Source: Sphingobium chlorophenolicum (GTDB lineage Bacteria > Pseudomonadota > Alphaproteobacteria > Sphingomonadales > Sphingomonadaceae). From it: DNA of 64,000 nt. This document shows, piece by piece, positions 24,405-33,447 of this stretch. A program made the position numbers and the translations under genes. Each line of letters opens with the position of its first letter. Within the stretch, counting starts at the first letter, position 1. The notes beneath the pieces were generated by a model that saw only the letters and a program-made list of their open reading frames with translations, ran no database searches and had not been told where the DNA came from. The stretch is from assembly GCF_000722875.1 (NCBI RefSeq), contig NZ_JFHR01000009.1, positions 81,112 through 145,111 on the forward strand, read 5' to 3'.

Positions 24405-25299
24405 GGCGGCACTGTCCCGGCTTTGCATCCGCCCGCACCGGTTCGATCGTCACCGTGGCGGTGCGCCCGGTGATCAGCTTCACCTCCGGCGGAACCTTGG
24501 TCAGCTTCACCCGCACCGGAATGCGTTGGGCCAGGCGCACCCAGGAGAATGTCGGCTCGACCGTCGGCAGCAGGTTGCCCGAATCCGAACGGCTGCTGTC
24601 GTTGATGCCATAGGCGATGCTGTCGACCCGTCCGTGCAGATCCTGCGCCTCGCCCATCAGCCGCACCGTCACGGGCGCGCCGATGCAGACCAAAGGCAGC
24701 TTGGTTTCCTCGAAATAACCCTCGACGCGCAGGCTGTCGCGGTCGACCAGCGCCATGGCCTGTTGGCCAGCAGCGACGAAATCGCCCGGATGCAGGTCCA
24801 GGTTCGTGACCACGCCGTTGACCGACGCCACCACCTGCGTCCGTTTCAGGTTCAGCGCGGCGGCGTCCCGCGCGCTCATCGCCTCGGCCAGCGCGGCCTG
24901 CGCCGTCGCGACGCGCGCCACATTCTGCTCATGCGCTTCCTTGGCCACCAGGTCGCCAAGCGCGATGTCGCGGGTCGCCTCCCGCCGGGCCTGGCCCAAT
25001 GTCGCCTTCGCGCTGGCGATCCGCGCCTCCGCCTGTTCCACCGCCAGCGCATAGCGGGGCCGGTCGATCACGAACAGCAGGTCGCCCGCCTTCACCGCCT
25101 GATTGTCATGCACGGCTACGGACGTCACCAGCCCGCCAATGTCGGGCGTCACCCGCACCACATCGGCGCGCACCCGCCCGTCGCGGGTCCAGGGGCTGCG
25201 CTCATAATGGTTCCACATCCACACCGCCGCCAGAATGGCGGCGATGACGATGACGATGGTGGCGGCGCTGCGGGTCAGCGTGGCGGCAAGACGGTTCAT
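24397..25299 (-). CDS. HlyD-family periplasmic adaptor of an AaeA-like efflux pump
   Basis: 300 residues from ATG 25299: one N-terminal membrane anchor (SAATIVIVIAAILAAVWMW), a lipoyl-like half motif (RVTPDIGGLVTSVAVHDNQAVKAGDLLFVID), a helical hairpin and a second lipoyl half (VVASVNGVVTNLDLHPGDFV). This is the layout of AaeA/EmrA adaptors. The upstream frame extension overlaps other genes and is rejected. It overlaps the DUF1656 gene's stop by 4 bases. Confidence 0.93.
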   Translation of the reverse strand: MNRLAATLTRSAATIVIVIAAILAAVWMWNHYERSPWTRDGRVRADVVRVTPDIGGLVTSVAVHDNQAVKAGDLLFVIDRPRYALAVEQAEARIASAKATLGQARREATRDIALGDLVAKEAHEQNVARVATAQAALAEAMSARDAAALNLKRTQVVASVNGVVTNLDLHPGDFVAAGQQAMALVDRDSLRVEGYFEETKLPLVCIGAPVTVRLMGEAQDLHGRVDSIAYGINDSSRSDSGNLLPTVEPTFSWVRLAQRIPVRVKLTKVPPEVKLITGRTATVTIEPVRADAKPGQCRHA

Positions 25300-25511
25300 A
25301 GGCGGATTCCAAGGGTGGGAATGAGGATGGCGAGCGCGACCAGCATCAGCACGAAGATGCTGAGGTCGACCGCCGCCCGATAGGCGAGGAAGCGATAGAG
25401 GCCGAAGGCGGCGATCAGCCGGGTCACGCCCCAGCTCAGGATCAGCGCCGCCAGCGCCAATATCAAAAGGGTCGGCACATAGACGCCGACCAGGGCGATC
25501 TCTCCGGTCAT
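25296..25511 (-). CDS. DUF1656 (AaeX-like) small membrane protein
   Basis: 71 residues with two membrane helices (VYVPTLLILALAALILSWGV and AVDLSIFVLMLVALAILIP) and the DUF1656-type N-terminal GEIALVGVYVP. In AaeXAB-like pumps it is always encoded between the FUSC and adaptor genes, as here. Its own function is unknown. It overlaps both neighbours by 4 bases. Confidence 0.9.
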   Translation of the reverse strand: MTGEIALVGVYVPTLLILALAALILSWGVTRLIAAFGLYRFLAYRAAVDLSIFVLMLVALAILIPTLGIRL

Positions 25512-27568
25512 GCAGCGGCTCTCCGATAGCCTTCGCTCTCCGGGAAAAGGTTGCGGCGCAGGCTGACCAGCGCGAGTATGGCCTGCCGCCGGATCGCGGC
25601 GCTGTGGTTGAGCGACAGGTCGCCGATCGCATGGTCGATGTCGGCCAGAAGCGCCGGGCGGGCGGGTGCGGGCGCATCCGGGTCCAGCCCGCGATAATGC
25701 GCGCCCACCCCCGTCAGCACATCGGCTAGCGGCGCGGCTTCATCGGCAGGCAGGTCCAGCCGCAATTGCCGCAATTCGCCGATGGCAACGCCCGTCCGCA
25801 GATCGCGCAGCGCATCGTAAAGCGGTTGCCCGCTGTCCGACCGCGTCGCCGCCAGACGCGGGGCGAGCAGCGCGATGCGGTCCAGCATCCGGTTGATCCA
25901 GCCCCGAACGTCGGGCGGCGTCATCAGCGTGGCGCGATTGGCGATGTCGTTCCAGCCCGCCCGCACCGTGCGTCTGATCGCCCGTTCGACGCCCGCCGAC
26001 TGCAACAGCCCGGCCATGATGATCGCGAACCACAGGCCGACCAACTGCGCCACCGTGCCGTTGGCATAGACGGCGAAGGCGTCCCGGTACCGATCCGACA
26101 GCAGCACCGGGCTGCCCAGCCCCAGCAATGTCGGCAGCGCGATGCCCAGCCAGCGCGGCGACGCCATCATCGTGCCCAACAGCAGCAGCATAGGCGCATA
26201 GGCGGCGGCCAGCATGGCGAACCCGTCCAGGCGCGGCATGATGACATAGCCATAGATCGCGCCCAACAGGGATGCGGCGATGGTGCCGATCATGAAGCCC
26301 TTGAGCGGCGCGAGCGGATTGTCCGACCCGGCGAACAGGGAAAGAAACACGCCCGCCAGCATCACCGCCGTGCCGCCGTCCTTCCACCCGCTGCCGATCC
26401 ACAGCGCGCAACCCAATGCGATGGTGACGAAGGCGCCGAAGGCTCCACGCGCCGCCCCGGCATAATCCTTGTGCAGTTCGCGGTTGCGCCGCCCCTCCAG
26501 CAATTCGCCGACGCGGGGACTCACCGCCTCGCGCCTGTGCGTTACCATCTGGTCGTAAAGGTCGCGGCAATCGCGATGCGCCGCGATCAGGGTGGCCAGC
26601 CGCGCAAACAGGCTGAGGCGCATCATCTCCGCCCAGCCCATCTCCTCTCGCGCCGCAGGCTCCAGCGCGGCGCAGCGGGCGATCAGCGCGTCCGCCGCCG
26701 CCGTGCGGGCGGCGATATCGTCGCCGGGGTTGACGATCCAGGCGCGGATGTCGGCTATCAGCTTGCGGACCGGCTGCGGCACCTTTCCGCCGCTGGCCGC
26801 CTTCAGCATCGCCAGCCGGTCCTCCACCGCCGCGCCCAGCGGCAGCAGCAGGGAAAGCTGGTCCTGCATCGCCCGCACCGTGCGCACGCGGGGGGCCAGG
26901 CGGCTGATGTCGAAGGGCAGGTGCACCGACATCTGGTGCAGTTCGGTGATGTCCTGCGCCAGGCGGCGGCGCTCCTGCGCCAGCCCCTCCACCGGCTCCA
27001 GCGCGATGGCGTCATGGGACCAGCGTTCCGCGTCGCGCAGCATCGCCTGCACCCGCGCCAACAGCAGGTCGGTGATGGAGCCGGGGAAGACGACGCCATG
27101 GACCAGGCTGCCGCACAAGATGCCCAGGGTGATTTCCTGCAGGCGCAACGAGGCTACTGTGAAGATGGCCTGGGGCGTGTCGACGTCGGGAAAGACGATC
27201 AGGCAGGCGCTGTAGCCAGCCAGCACGAACATATAGGATCGCGGCGTCCGGTCGAGCAGGGAGATATAGACGCAGAGCGCCACCCATGACGCCATGGCCA
27301 GCGACAGCAATTCGGGGGAATTGACCAGCGGTGGCACGATGGCGACCGAAAAGACAGCGCCGGTCAGCGTGCCGATGGTGCGAAACACCGCCTTGGAAAT
27401 CACCGCGCCTGCCAGCGGCTGGGCGACGATATAGCTGGTGAGGAAGGCCCAATAGGGCCGCTCCAGCCCGATGCTGAGCGCCGCATAGAGCGCCAGCATC
27501 GCTGCCGCGAAACATTTCAGCGAGAAGAGCGCGGTCGGCCAGCCGATGCGCTCGCCAAAGGCCATCAT
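25508..27568 (-). CDS. FUSC-family inner-membrane efflux protein (AaeB-like)
   Basis: 686 residues from ATG 27568, one base after the marR stop. Two blocks of membrane helices (about residues 15-165 and 355-510) are joined by a long soluble helical region, the FUSC/AaeB plan. The motif KCFAAAMLALYAALSIGLERPYWAFLTSYIVAQPLAGAV marks the N-terminal FUSC domain. Family members export aromatic acids or confer fusaric acid resistance; the substrate here is unknown. Confidence 0.92.
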   Translation of the reverse strand: MMAFGERIGWPTALFSLKCFAAAMLALYAALSIGLERPYWAFLTSYIVAQPLAGAVISKAVFRTIGTLTGAVFSVAIVPPLVNSPELLSLAMASWVALCVYISLLDRTPRSYMFVLAGYSACLIVFPDVDTPQAIFTVASLRLQEITLGILCGSLVHGVVFPGSITDLLLARVQAMLRDAERWSHDAIALEPVEGLAQERRRLAQDITELHQMSVHLPFDISRLAPRVRTVRAMQDQLSLLLPLGAAVEDRLAMLKAASGGKVPQPVRKLIADIRAWIVNPGDDIAARTAAADALIARCAALEPAAREEMGWAEMMRLSLFARLATLIAAHRDCRDLYDQMVTHRREAVSPRVGELLEGRRNRELHKDYAGAARGAFGAFVTIALGCALWIGSGWKDGGTAVMLAGVFLSLFAGSDNPLAPLKGFMIGTIAASLLGAIYGYVIMPRLDGFAMLAAAYAPMLLLLGTMMASPRWLGIALPTLLGLGSPVLLSDRYRDAFAVYANGTVAQLVGLWFAIIMAGLLQSAGVERAIRRTVRAGWNDIANRATLMTPPDVRGWINRMLDRIALLAPRLAATRSDSGQPLYDALRDLRTGVAIGELRQLRLDLPADEAAPLADVLTGVGAHYRGLDPDAPAPARPALLADIDHAIGDLSLNHSAAIRRQAILALVSLRRNLFPESEGYRRAAA

Positions 27569-27569
27569 G

Positions 27570-28019
27570 TCAGCACTGCCCCCGCTGTTCGGCCATGCGC
27601 CGTTCCAGCAGGCCCAGCAGGTTGACGAGGATTTCGATCGCGGTGTCGGGTACGCCGTCCAGCAGCTCGCGCCGCAAATTCGCCAGCTTGGCTTCGATCT
27701 GCCCCACCAGTTCCTTCCCTTCCGGCGTGAAGGCGACCCGGTTCGAGCGGCGATCGTCGGGGTTGGGAACGCGCTCGACAAGGCCCGCCGCCTGCAACTG
27801 GTCCAGCGTCCGCACCAGTGACGGCTGGGTGATGCCCAATTCCTCCGCCAAATCGGCCTGCCGCGCATCCGGGCCGAGCCGGTCGAGATAGATCAGGCAC
27901 CAGCCCGCGCTGTTGGACACGCCGAATTCCGCCAGCGCCAGATCGGCCAATTGCCGCCACTGGCGCGCCACCTGAGGCAGTTTATGCGCTAGGATGCGCT
28001 TCAGTTCGGATCGCGACAT
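27570..28019 (-). CDS. MarR-family regulator of the efflux operon
   Basis: 149 residues with the MarR winged helix: ARQADLAEELGITQPSLVRTLDQLQAAGLVERVPNPDDRRSNRVAFTPEGKEL, whose DDRRSNRV wing contacts DNA. It is the first gene of the operon marR-FUSC-DUF1656-hlyD-omf and probably represses it, with an aromatic ligand releasing it. ATG 28019 is very close to the predicted promoter. Confidence 0.92.
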   Translation of the reverse strand: MSRSELKRILAHKLPQVARQWRQLADLALAEFGVSNSAGWCLIYLDRLGPDARQADLAEELGITQPSLVRTLDQLQAAGLVERVPNPDDRRSNRVAFTPEGKELVGQIEAKLANLRRELLDGVPDTAIEILVNLLGLLERRMAEQRGQC

Positions 28020-28053
28020 TTTTCTTAGATAGCTAACTAATAGCTTTCGTCAA
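28019..28053 (-). promoter_or_regulatory. marR promoter with overlapping palindromic operator; leaderless start predicted
   Basis: On the minus strand the -35 is TTGACG (28048-28053), the spacer 16 bases and the -10 TATCTA (28026-28031). The near-perfect palindrome TTAGTTAGCTATCTAA (28025-28040) covers the -10 and part of the spacer. It is a natural MarR operator. Only six bases separate the -10 from the ATG, so transcription should start at or near the A of the start codon. Confidence 0.65.
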
Positions 28054-28063
28054 GGTCCATTTC

Positions 28064-28198
28064 ATTCCTCCCCATCGGGAGATGGGAAGGGGACCAGCCG
28101 AAGGCTGGTGGAGGGGAAGGTGGCACGACCTGCGTATTTCCCCTCCACCATTCGCTTCGCGAACGGTCCCCCTCCCCACGCTGCGCGTAGGGAGGAAT
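28064..28198. repeat. dispersed 135-base palindromic element, copy 1
   Basis: Begins attcctccccatcgggagat and ends cgctgcgcgtagggaggaat, with a conserved middle (gtggaggggaa... gcacgacctgcg ...tttcccctccacca). The whole can fold back on itself. Two other copies lie at 48871-49005 and 60244-60379. No ORF. It lies upstream of the marR promoter, between it and the 100-aa gene. Confidence 0.8.
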
Positions 28199-28199
28199 A

Positions 28200-28237
28200 G
28201 GGAAGGGGCGGGGAACTGCTGTTCCCCGCCCCTTCCC
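28200..28237 (-). terminator. long perfect hairpin after the 100-aa gene (possible terminator)
   Basis: A perfect 17-bp stem (gggaaggggcggggaac with its complement) and a 4-base loop start 17 bases past the stop of the minus-strand gene. There is no T-run, so termination would need Rho or the stem alone. It directly abuts the repeat at 28064-28198 and might belong to it. Confidence 0.4.
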
Positions 28238-28253
28238 TGTCGCTATCGAATCG

Positions 28254-28556
28254 TCAGCCCCGGCGCGTGCCCGAAAAGCCCGCCGCGCCGAACGCGCCAA
28301 GCTGCATCGTGCCGGTGATGCTGTCGCCGTTCACCTCCGCCTCGCATTCCAGCGTCATCGGCATGGGGATGGTCATGTTCATCTTCCAGATCAGCTTGTT
28401 GCCGTCGACCTTGCCATCCGCCACGTCGAGCGAGCCCATCATGCCCGCGAAAGTGCCGTGAAAACTGTCCCCGGAACTGATCACGGTCAGCACGCCGTTC
28501 TGGTCGCCCATCGGGGTCTTCGCCACGCAATCATAGGCGCCGTCCACTGCTGCCAT
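28254..28556 (-). CDS. conserved hypothetical protein (100 aa)
   Basis: A small soluble beta-rich protein: DGAYDCVAKTPMGDQNGVLTVISSGDSFHGTFAGMMGSLDVADGKVDGNKLIWKMNM and so on. The alternating glycines suggest a lipocalin-like or calycin-type half-barrel. No signal peptide, and two cysteines. Family not named. It lies 23 bases upstream of the M16 peptidase stop and has GGAGAA before the ATG, so it could be cotranscribed with the peptidase. Confidence 0.75.
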   Translation of the reverse strand: MAAVDGAYDCVAKTPMGDQNGVLTVISSGDSFHGTFAGMMGSLDVADGKVDGNKLIWKMNMTIPMPMTLECEAEVNGDSITGTMQLGAFGAAGFSGTRRG

Positions 28557-28579
28557 AGCTCTTCTCCTTTACGTTAACG

Positions 28580-31450
28580 TCAATCTGCCAATGTGCCCAT
28601 TTCTACTGGAAGGCCAACCGCGTCAAGCTGTGGTTTCACCAGCTTCGCATCGCCGACCACGACCCAGATCAGCCGGTCGGGATCGATCGCCTCCCGCGCT
28701 GCCTTGTCCAGGTCCGCCGCCGTCATGGCGCGATAGACGCCCGGCAGGCTGGCATAATAATCGTCCGGGCGCCCCAGCATCCGGTTGCGCATCATCGCGG
28801 CCAGCAGGTCGGACGAGGTTTCGAAACTGCCGGGCAGCGACAATATCTGGCTGTTGATCGTCTGGTTCCGCTCCGCCTCCGTCGTGCCCTTGGCGGTCAG
28901 GAAGTCGCCGATGTCCTTGCGCGCCGCGACGATGGATTCGCCGGTCTTGTCGGTCTGCACCGGGGCATAGACCAGCAGCGGGATCGTTTCCTTGACGCCC
29001 GGCAGGGCGCTTCCGGCATAATAGGCCCAGCCCTTCGTCTCCCGCAGGTCCATGATCAGGCGGGAGGTGGAACTGCCGCCCAGAACCTCATTGGCGGTCA
29101 GCAGCGTCACCGGATTGTCGGTGCCCGCCTTGTTGGTCAGCACACCGGCGAGGATCATCGACTGCGGGCTTTGCGGCTTGTCGACCAGGATGATGCGGGA
29201 GGGCCGCATCATGCGGTCCATGCGGAAGAGCTTTGCGCCCTTCGCCGCCTTGGGTGCTTTCCAGTCGCCGAAGCGCTTTTCGAGCAGCGGCATCACATCG
29301 GCCAGCGTGGTATCGCCAGTCACGAAGATGGTCGCATTGTCAGGCCGCAGCCATTTGTCGTGGAAGGCGACCAGATCGGCCCGCGTCACCGCCTTGACGC
29401 CGCTTTCCGTACCGGAGCCGGTGAAGGGAATGCCGTAAGGATGCGCCTGCCCGTAGAGCAAAGGCGGCAGCAGGCGCTGCGCGATCGGCATGGGTTCGGT
29501 CTTTTCCGCCTTGATGCGGGTCAGCACCTGACCGCGCAGGCGTTCCACCTCGACCGGCGCGAAGGCGGGGTTGCGTATCACGTCGGCCAGCAGGCCGAGC
29601 GAGGCGTCCAGATTGGGCTTCAGCGCATAAAGGCCGACATTGGTGGCGTCCATGCCGTTGCCCGCGCTGATCGAGGCGCCCAGCCGTTCCTGCTCCTCCG
29701 CGATCTGGATGGAACTGCGCGTCGTCGTGCCCTCGTCGAGCAGGGCAGCGGTCAGCCCGGCCGTGCCCAGCTTCGCCTTGTCGTCGGCGGCGTTGCCCGC
29801 GTCGAAGGACACGGACACCCGCACCACCGGCACCGTGGCGCGGCGGGCGAAGACGATGGGGATGCCGTTTTTGAGCTTCGCATGTTCGACCGCGGGGAAT
29901 TCCAGATCCTTGACCGGCTCTATGCCCGGCTCGGCGACCTTGGTCGGCGGCGGCGGGGTGGCGGCCACGGGAGCAGGCTTCTTGGGGTCGCGGAAATAGG
30001 CCGGATGATGGGTGGCGTTGCCTGCCAGCGCATTATCCTCCGCCGAACGCTCGCCCGGCGCGACGGTCAGGCGGAACACCGGCCGCGACAGCCATTTGCG
30101 GGCCGCCTCGCTCACCGATTGCGGCGTCGCGGCGGCATAGGCGGCCAGATCCTTCTTATATTTGGCCGGATCGTCGGAATAGACCGCCCCTTCGGCCAGC
30201 GTCACCGCCTTGCCGCTGAAACCGCCCACCTTCTCCAGCCCGCCGATGGTGCCGGAAAGCTGCGCCGTGGCGGCGCGCTGCACCTCGTCCGCGCTCGGCC
30301 CCTTGGCGAGATAGTCGGCCAGAAGCTGGTCCAGCCGCTTGCCCACCGCCACCGGGTCCTGCCCCGGCTTCACGTCCACGGTGATCTCCGCGATGCTGAG
30401 CTTTTCGAAGGGCTGGATGCTGGCCTTGGCCGCCACCGCGACCTTCTCGCCGCGCACTAATATATTGTCGAGCCGCGACGACCCCAGCCCGCCGAACACC
30501 GCCATGGCGAGGTCGAGCTGCGTCAGATCGTCCGAATTGACCCCCGGCACGATCCAGTTGCGGTAGAGCCGGGTGGCGGCGACATTGTCGTGCATCACCT
30601 TCTCGACATCCTTGTCGAGCGTCGGGACGGTCGCGTCCACATCCTGGGGCGCGGGACCGGCGGGGATATTGCCGAACCATTTTTCGACCTTCGCCTTCGC
30701 GGTCGGCGCGTCGATGTCGCCCGCCAACACCAGCACGGCGTTGTTCGGGCCATAATGGGTCTTGAACCATGTCTGCACGTCGGCAAGACTGGCGGCGTTC
30801 AGGTCGGCCATCGATCCGATGGTGGAGTGGCGATAGGGGTGCCCCTCCGGCAGCATGGCAGCCAATTGCGCATATTCGACCAGGCCATAGGGTTCGTTCT
30901 CGCCCATGCGCTTTTCATTTTGGACGACGCCGCGCTGGGTATCCAGCTTGGTCTGGGTGACCGCGCCCAGCAGATGGCCCATGCGGTCTGATTCCAGGAA
31001 CAGCGCCCGGTCGAGCGCGCCGGTCGGCACCGTCTCGAAATAATTGGTGCGGTCGAACCAGGTCGTGCCGTTCCAGTCGGTCGCGCCGATATCCTCCAGC
31101 CGTCCGAAGAAGGGGCCGTCCGCATTTTCGGAGCCGTAGAACATCAGATGTTCGAACAGATGGGCGAAGCCGGTCTTGCCCGCCGGTTCGAAGCGCGAGC
31201 CCACATGATACCAGATCGACACGCCGACCACGGGGGCCTTGCGGTCGGTGTGGACGATGACGCGCAGGCCGTTCTTCAGCGTGAATTGCTCATAGGGGAT
31301 GTCCACCGCCGACACGAGGCTGGAGAGCGGCGCGGGCGCGGCTGCGCTGGCCGCCCTGGGCGCGGCGACGGCCTGCATCGTGGGCGCGAGCGCGAGCGAG
31401 GACAGGCCGAGCGTCAGGGCCAAGCGGCGGGAATGGCGGGAGAAGGTCAT
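28580..31450 (-). CDS. M16-family metallopeptidase (two-domain, periplasmic)
   Basis: 956 residues with a signal peptide (LALTLGLSSLALAPTMQAVAA). The first half carries the inverted zinc motif HLFEH (His 97, Glu 100, His 101) and the distal Glu near 179 (RGVVQNEK), so it is catalytic. The second half repeats the M16 fold without the zinc motif. This is the pitrilysin-like fused architecture also seen in PqqL-type proteins. Probably degrades peptides in the periplasm; substrate unknown. Confidence 0.93.
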   Translation of the reverse strand: MTFSRHSRRLALTLGLSSLALAPTMQAVAAPRAASAAAPAPLSSLVSAVDIPYEQFTLKNGLRVIVHTDRKAPVVGVSIWYHVGSRFEPAGKTGFAHLFEHLMFYGSENADGPFFGRLEDIGATDWNGTTWFDRTNYFETVPTGALDRALFLESDRMGHLLGAVTQTKLDTQRGVVQNEKRMGENEPYGLVEYAQLAAMLPEGHPYRHSTIGSMADLNAASLADVQTWFKTHYGPNNAVLVLAGDIDAPTAKAKVEKWFGNIPAGPAPQDVDATVPTLDKDVEKVMHDNVAATRLYRNWIVPGVNSDDLTQLDLAMAVFGGLGSSRLDNILVRGEKVAVAAKASIQPFEKLSIAEITVDVKPGQDPVAVGKRLDQLLADYLAKGPSADEVQRAATAQLSGTIGGLEKVGGFSGKAVTLAEGAVYSDDPAKYKKDLAAYAAATPQSVSEAARKWLSRPVFRLTVAPGERSAEDNALAGNATHHPAYFRDPKKPAPVAATPPPPTKVAEPGIEPVKDLEFPAVEHAKLKNGIPIVFARRATVPVVRVSVSFDAGNAADDKAKLGTAGLTAALLDEGTTTRSSIQIAEEQERLGASISAGNGMDATNVGLYALKPNLDASLGLLADVIRNPAFAPVEVERLRGQVLTRIKAEKTEPMPIAQRLLPPLLYGQAHPYGIPFTGSGTESGVKAVTRADLVAFHDKWLRPDNATIFVTGDTTLADVMPLLEKRFGDWKAPKAAKGAKLFRMDRMMRPSRIILVDKPQSPQSMILAGVLTNKAGTDNPVTLLTANEVLGGSSTSRLIMDLRETKGWAYYAGSALPGVKETIPLLVYAPVQTDKTGESIVAARKDIGDFLTAKGTTEAERNQTINSQILSLPGSFETSSDLLAAMMRNRMLGRPDDYYASLPGVYRAMTAADLDKAAREAIDPDRLIWVVVGDAKLVKPQLDAVGLPVEMGTLAD

Positions 31451-31543
31451 GAGCGCCTCATGATGGTCATGGATTGGCGGGCAGCATAGCGGGGCGTTTT
31501 AGCCGTGCAATACGCATGTGGGAGAGATGCCCCATCCTCCAGG

Positions 31544-31631
31544 CGTCATGCTGAACTTGTTTCAGCATCCATCAAGCCTCCTGGACCTGAGCTGGAGGCG
31601 AAATGGATGCTGAAACAAGTTCAGCATGACG
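31544..31631. repeat. paired 29-base hairpin repeats without a gene (empty element)
   Basis: Two inverted arms, 31544-31572 (cgtcatgctgaacttgtttc...) and 31603-31631 (atggatgctgaaacaagttc...), with a 30-base spacer. Each arm is a hairpin. The arms are the same as those flanking the GIY-YIG gene at 62403-62805, and the spacer shares ctggacctgagc with the end of that gene. It lies between the divergent M16 and M28 peptidase genes. Confidence 0.8.
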
Positions 31632-31712
31632 GTAAAGGCGAGAGGTCGCTGGACAGATGGAACCAGCGCGCTAGGCTCCTCTTCCAACCATAAAATAGAG
31701 GTTTCGCACCCG

Positions 31713-33347
31713 ATGCGCCTTCGTTCCTTCGCCTTCGCTGCCACCTTTGCCCTTGCCCTCGCCGCCCCCGGCCTCGCCTCCGCCGAAGCCGCCCCCGCCA
31801 TTACCGGGGAAGCCATTCGCGCCGACATCGGCTTTCTGGCCGACGACCTGCTGGAGGGCCGCGATGCGGGCACGCGGGGTTATGACATCGCAGCCCGCTA
31901 TGTCGCTGCGCGGTTCGAGACGTTGGGCCTGAGGCAGGCCGTGCAGGATAGCTGGTATCAGCCGGTGACGCTGGCTGTCGCGCAACTCGACAAGGCATCC
32001 GCCCCCTCCATGATCATCGGCGGAAGGCGCTTCACCAATGGCGATGACGTCGCGATCGGCGCCTTCGGCCGCGAGCCGAAGCAGAGCCTGGAGGCGCAGG
32101 CGGTTTTCGTCGGCTATGGCCTGAAATCGGCCCGCCAGAAGATCGACGACTATGCCGGACTGGACCTGAAGGGCAAGTTCGCGGTCGCGCTTTCCGGCTC
32201 GCCGGTCGGCATGCCGAGCGAGATCGGCGCGCATCTGGCCGCCGAAAAGTCATTCGCCGCGCAGCAGGCGGGCGCCATCGGCCTGATCACCATTCCCACC
32301 GCCGCCACGCTGGCCCGGACGCCCTGGGACAATCTGCGCGCAAGGGCGCAGAATCCGATGGTGAGCTGGATCGACAAGGACGGCCACCCCTATGTCCGCA
32401 CCCCGGGCATTCGCGGCACCGGCACCGTGCACGGCGCGGCCGCGGACGCGCTGTTCGCCGGGTCGGGCAAGACCGTCGCCGCGATCCGCGCCCAGGCGGA
32501 GAAGAAGGGTGCGCGGCCCAAAGGCTTTGCGCTGAAGCCCGGCGTCCGCATCGACCGCGCCAGCAGCGTGGAGACTGCGCCCAGCCGCAACGTGCTGGCG
32601 GTGCTGCCCGGTTCCGACCCGGCGCTTTCCCATGAATATGTGCTGCTGATGGCGCATCTCGACCATCTGGGCATCAGGGAAAGCGCCAAGGGACCGGACA
32701 AGGTCTATAATGGCGCGATGGACAATGCCTCTGGCGTAGCGACGATGCTGGCGGTGGCGAAGGCCTTTATCGAGAGCGGCGAGCGGCCGAAACGATCCAT
32801 CCTGTTCGCGGCGGTCACGGGGGAAGAGGACGGGCTGCTCGGCTCGCAATATCTGGCCCGCAATTCGGTGTTGCCCGCTGGCGGCAAGCTGGTGGGCGTG
32901 GTCAATCTCGACATGCCGATCCTGACTTATGATTTTCAGGATGTGATCGCCTTCGGGGCCGATCATTCGACCCTGGGGCCGATCGTGGAGAAGGCGGCGA
33001 AGGCCGAAGGCGTTTCGCTCTCGCCCGATCCGCTGCCGTCCGAGGGGCTGTTCACCCGGTCCGACCATTATCGCTTCGTGCAGGAGGGGATTCCCGCCGT
33101 GTTCCTGATGACGGGGTTCGCCGGGCCGGGGAAAGAGGCGTTCGAACATTTCCTGAAGACTGACTATCACCAGCCGTCCGATCAGATGAGCCTGCCCTTC
33201 CACTGGGAGGCGGCGGCGAAGTTCGCCAAGGTGAACTATGCCATCGCCCGCGAAATCGCGGACGAGCCGCAGGCGCCGCTCTGGTACAAGGGGGATTTTT
33301 TTGGGGATGCCTTCGCGCCGGATGCGCCCAAGGCGGTGAAACCATGA
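31713..33347 (+). CDS. M28-family zinc aminopeptidase with PA domain
   Basis: 544 residues with a signal peptide (SFAFAATFALALAAPGLASAEA), a PA-type insert (about 115-270) and an M28 catalytic domain. Metal ligands can be seen in MAHLDHLG (His), NGAMDNASGVATMLAVA (Asp) and VTGEEDGLLGSQY (Glu, plus the catalytic Glu). The start at ATG 31713 is set by the signal peptide; an earlier in-frame ATG runs through the repeat. It probably trims peptides in the periplasm and is divergent from the M16 gene. Confidence 0.92.
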   Translation: MRLRSFAFAATFALALAAPGLASAEAAPAITGEAIRADIGFLADDLLEGRDAGTRGYDIAARYVAARFETLGLRQAVQDSWYQPVTLAVAQLDKASAPSMIIGGRRFTNGDDVAIGAFGREPKQSLEAQAVFVGYGLKSARQKIDDYAGLDLKGKFAVALSGSPVGMPSEIGAHLAAEKSFAAQQAGAIGLITIPTAATLARTPWDNLRARAQNPMVSWIDKDGHPYVRTPGIRGTGTVHGAAADALFAGSGKTVAAIRAQAEKKGARPKGFALKPGVRIDRASSVETAPSRNVLAVLPGSDPALSHEYVLLMAHLDHLGIRESAKGPDKVYNGAMDNASGVATMLAVAKAFIESGERPKRSILFAAVTGEEDGLLGSQYLARNSVLPAGGKLVGVVNLDMPILTYDFQDVIAFGADHSTLGPIVEKAAKAEGVSLSPDPLPSEGLFTRSDHYRFVQEGIPAVFLMTGFAGPGKEAFEHFLKTDYHQPSDQMSLPFHWEAAAKFAKVNYAIAREIADEPQAPLWYKGDFFGDAFAPDAPKAVKP

Positions 33348-33393
33348 ATGATGTGGTGAATTGAAGCGGGATAAGGATATTTGCGTAGGGCCT

Positions 33394-33420
33394 CTTGTGT
33401 GGCTTTTATGCAACATTACA
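33394..33420 (+). promoter_or_regulatory. possible sigma-32 (heat-shock) promoter of clpB
   Basis: CTTG at 33394-33397 and a caacatta stretch at 33411-33418 are roughly spaced like a heat-shock -35/-10 pair. The -10 is a weak match to the CCATNT consensus. Expectation from ClpB regulation supports it more than the sequence does. Confidence 0.3.
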
Positions 33421-33447
33421 TCGTGATCCAGCTTCACGAAGGGGAAC

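Noticed and set aside
25766..27289. 507-aa ORF antisense to the FUSC gene
   Set aside because: Gln/Arg-rich mirror of a membrane protein gene, no ribosome-binding site or motif.
31626..31712. Upstream extension of the M28 peptidase start
   Set aside because: The earlier in-frame ATG lies inside the repeat arm and would put 29 odd residues before a clean signal peptide.
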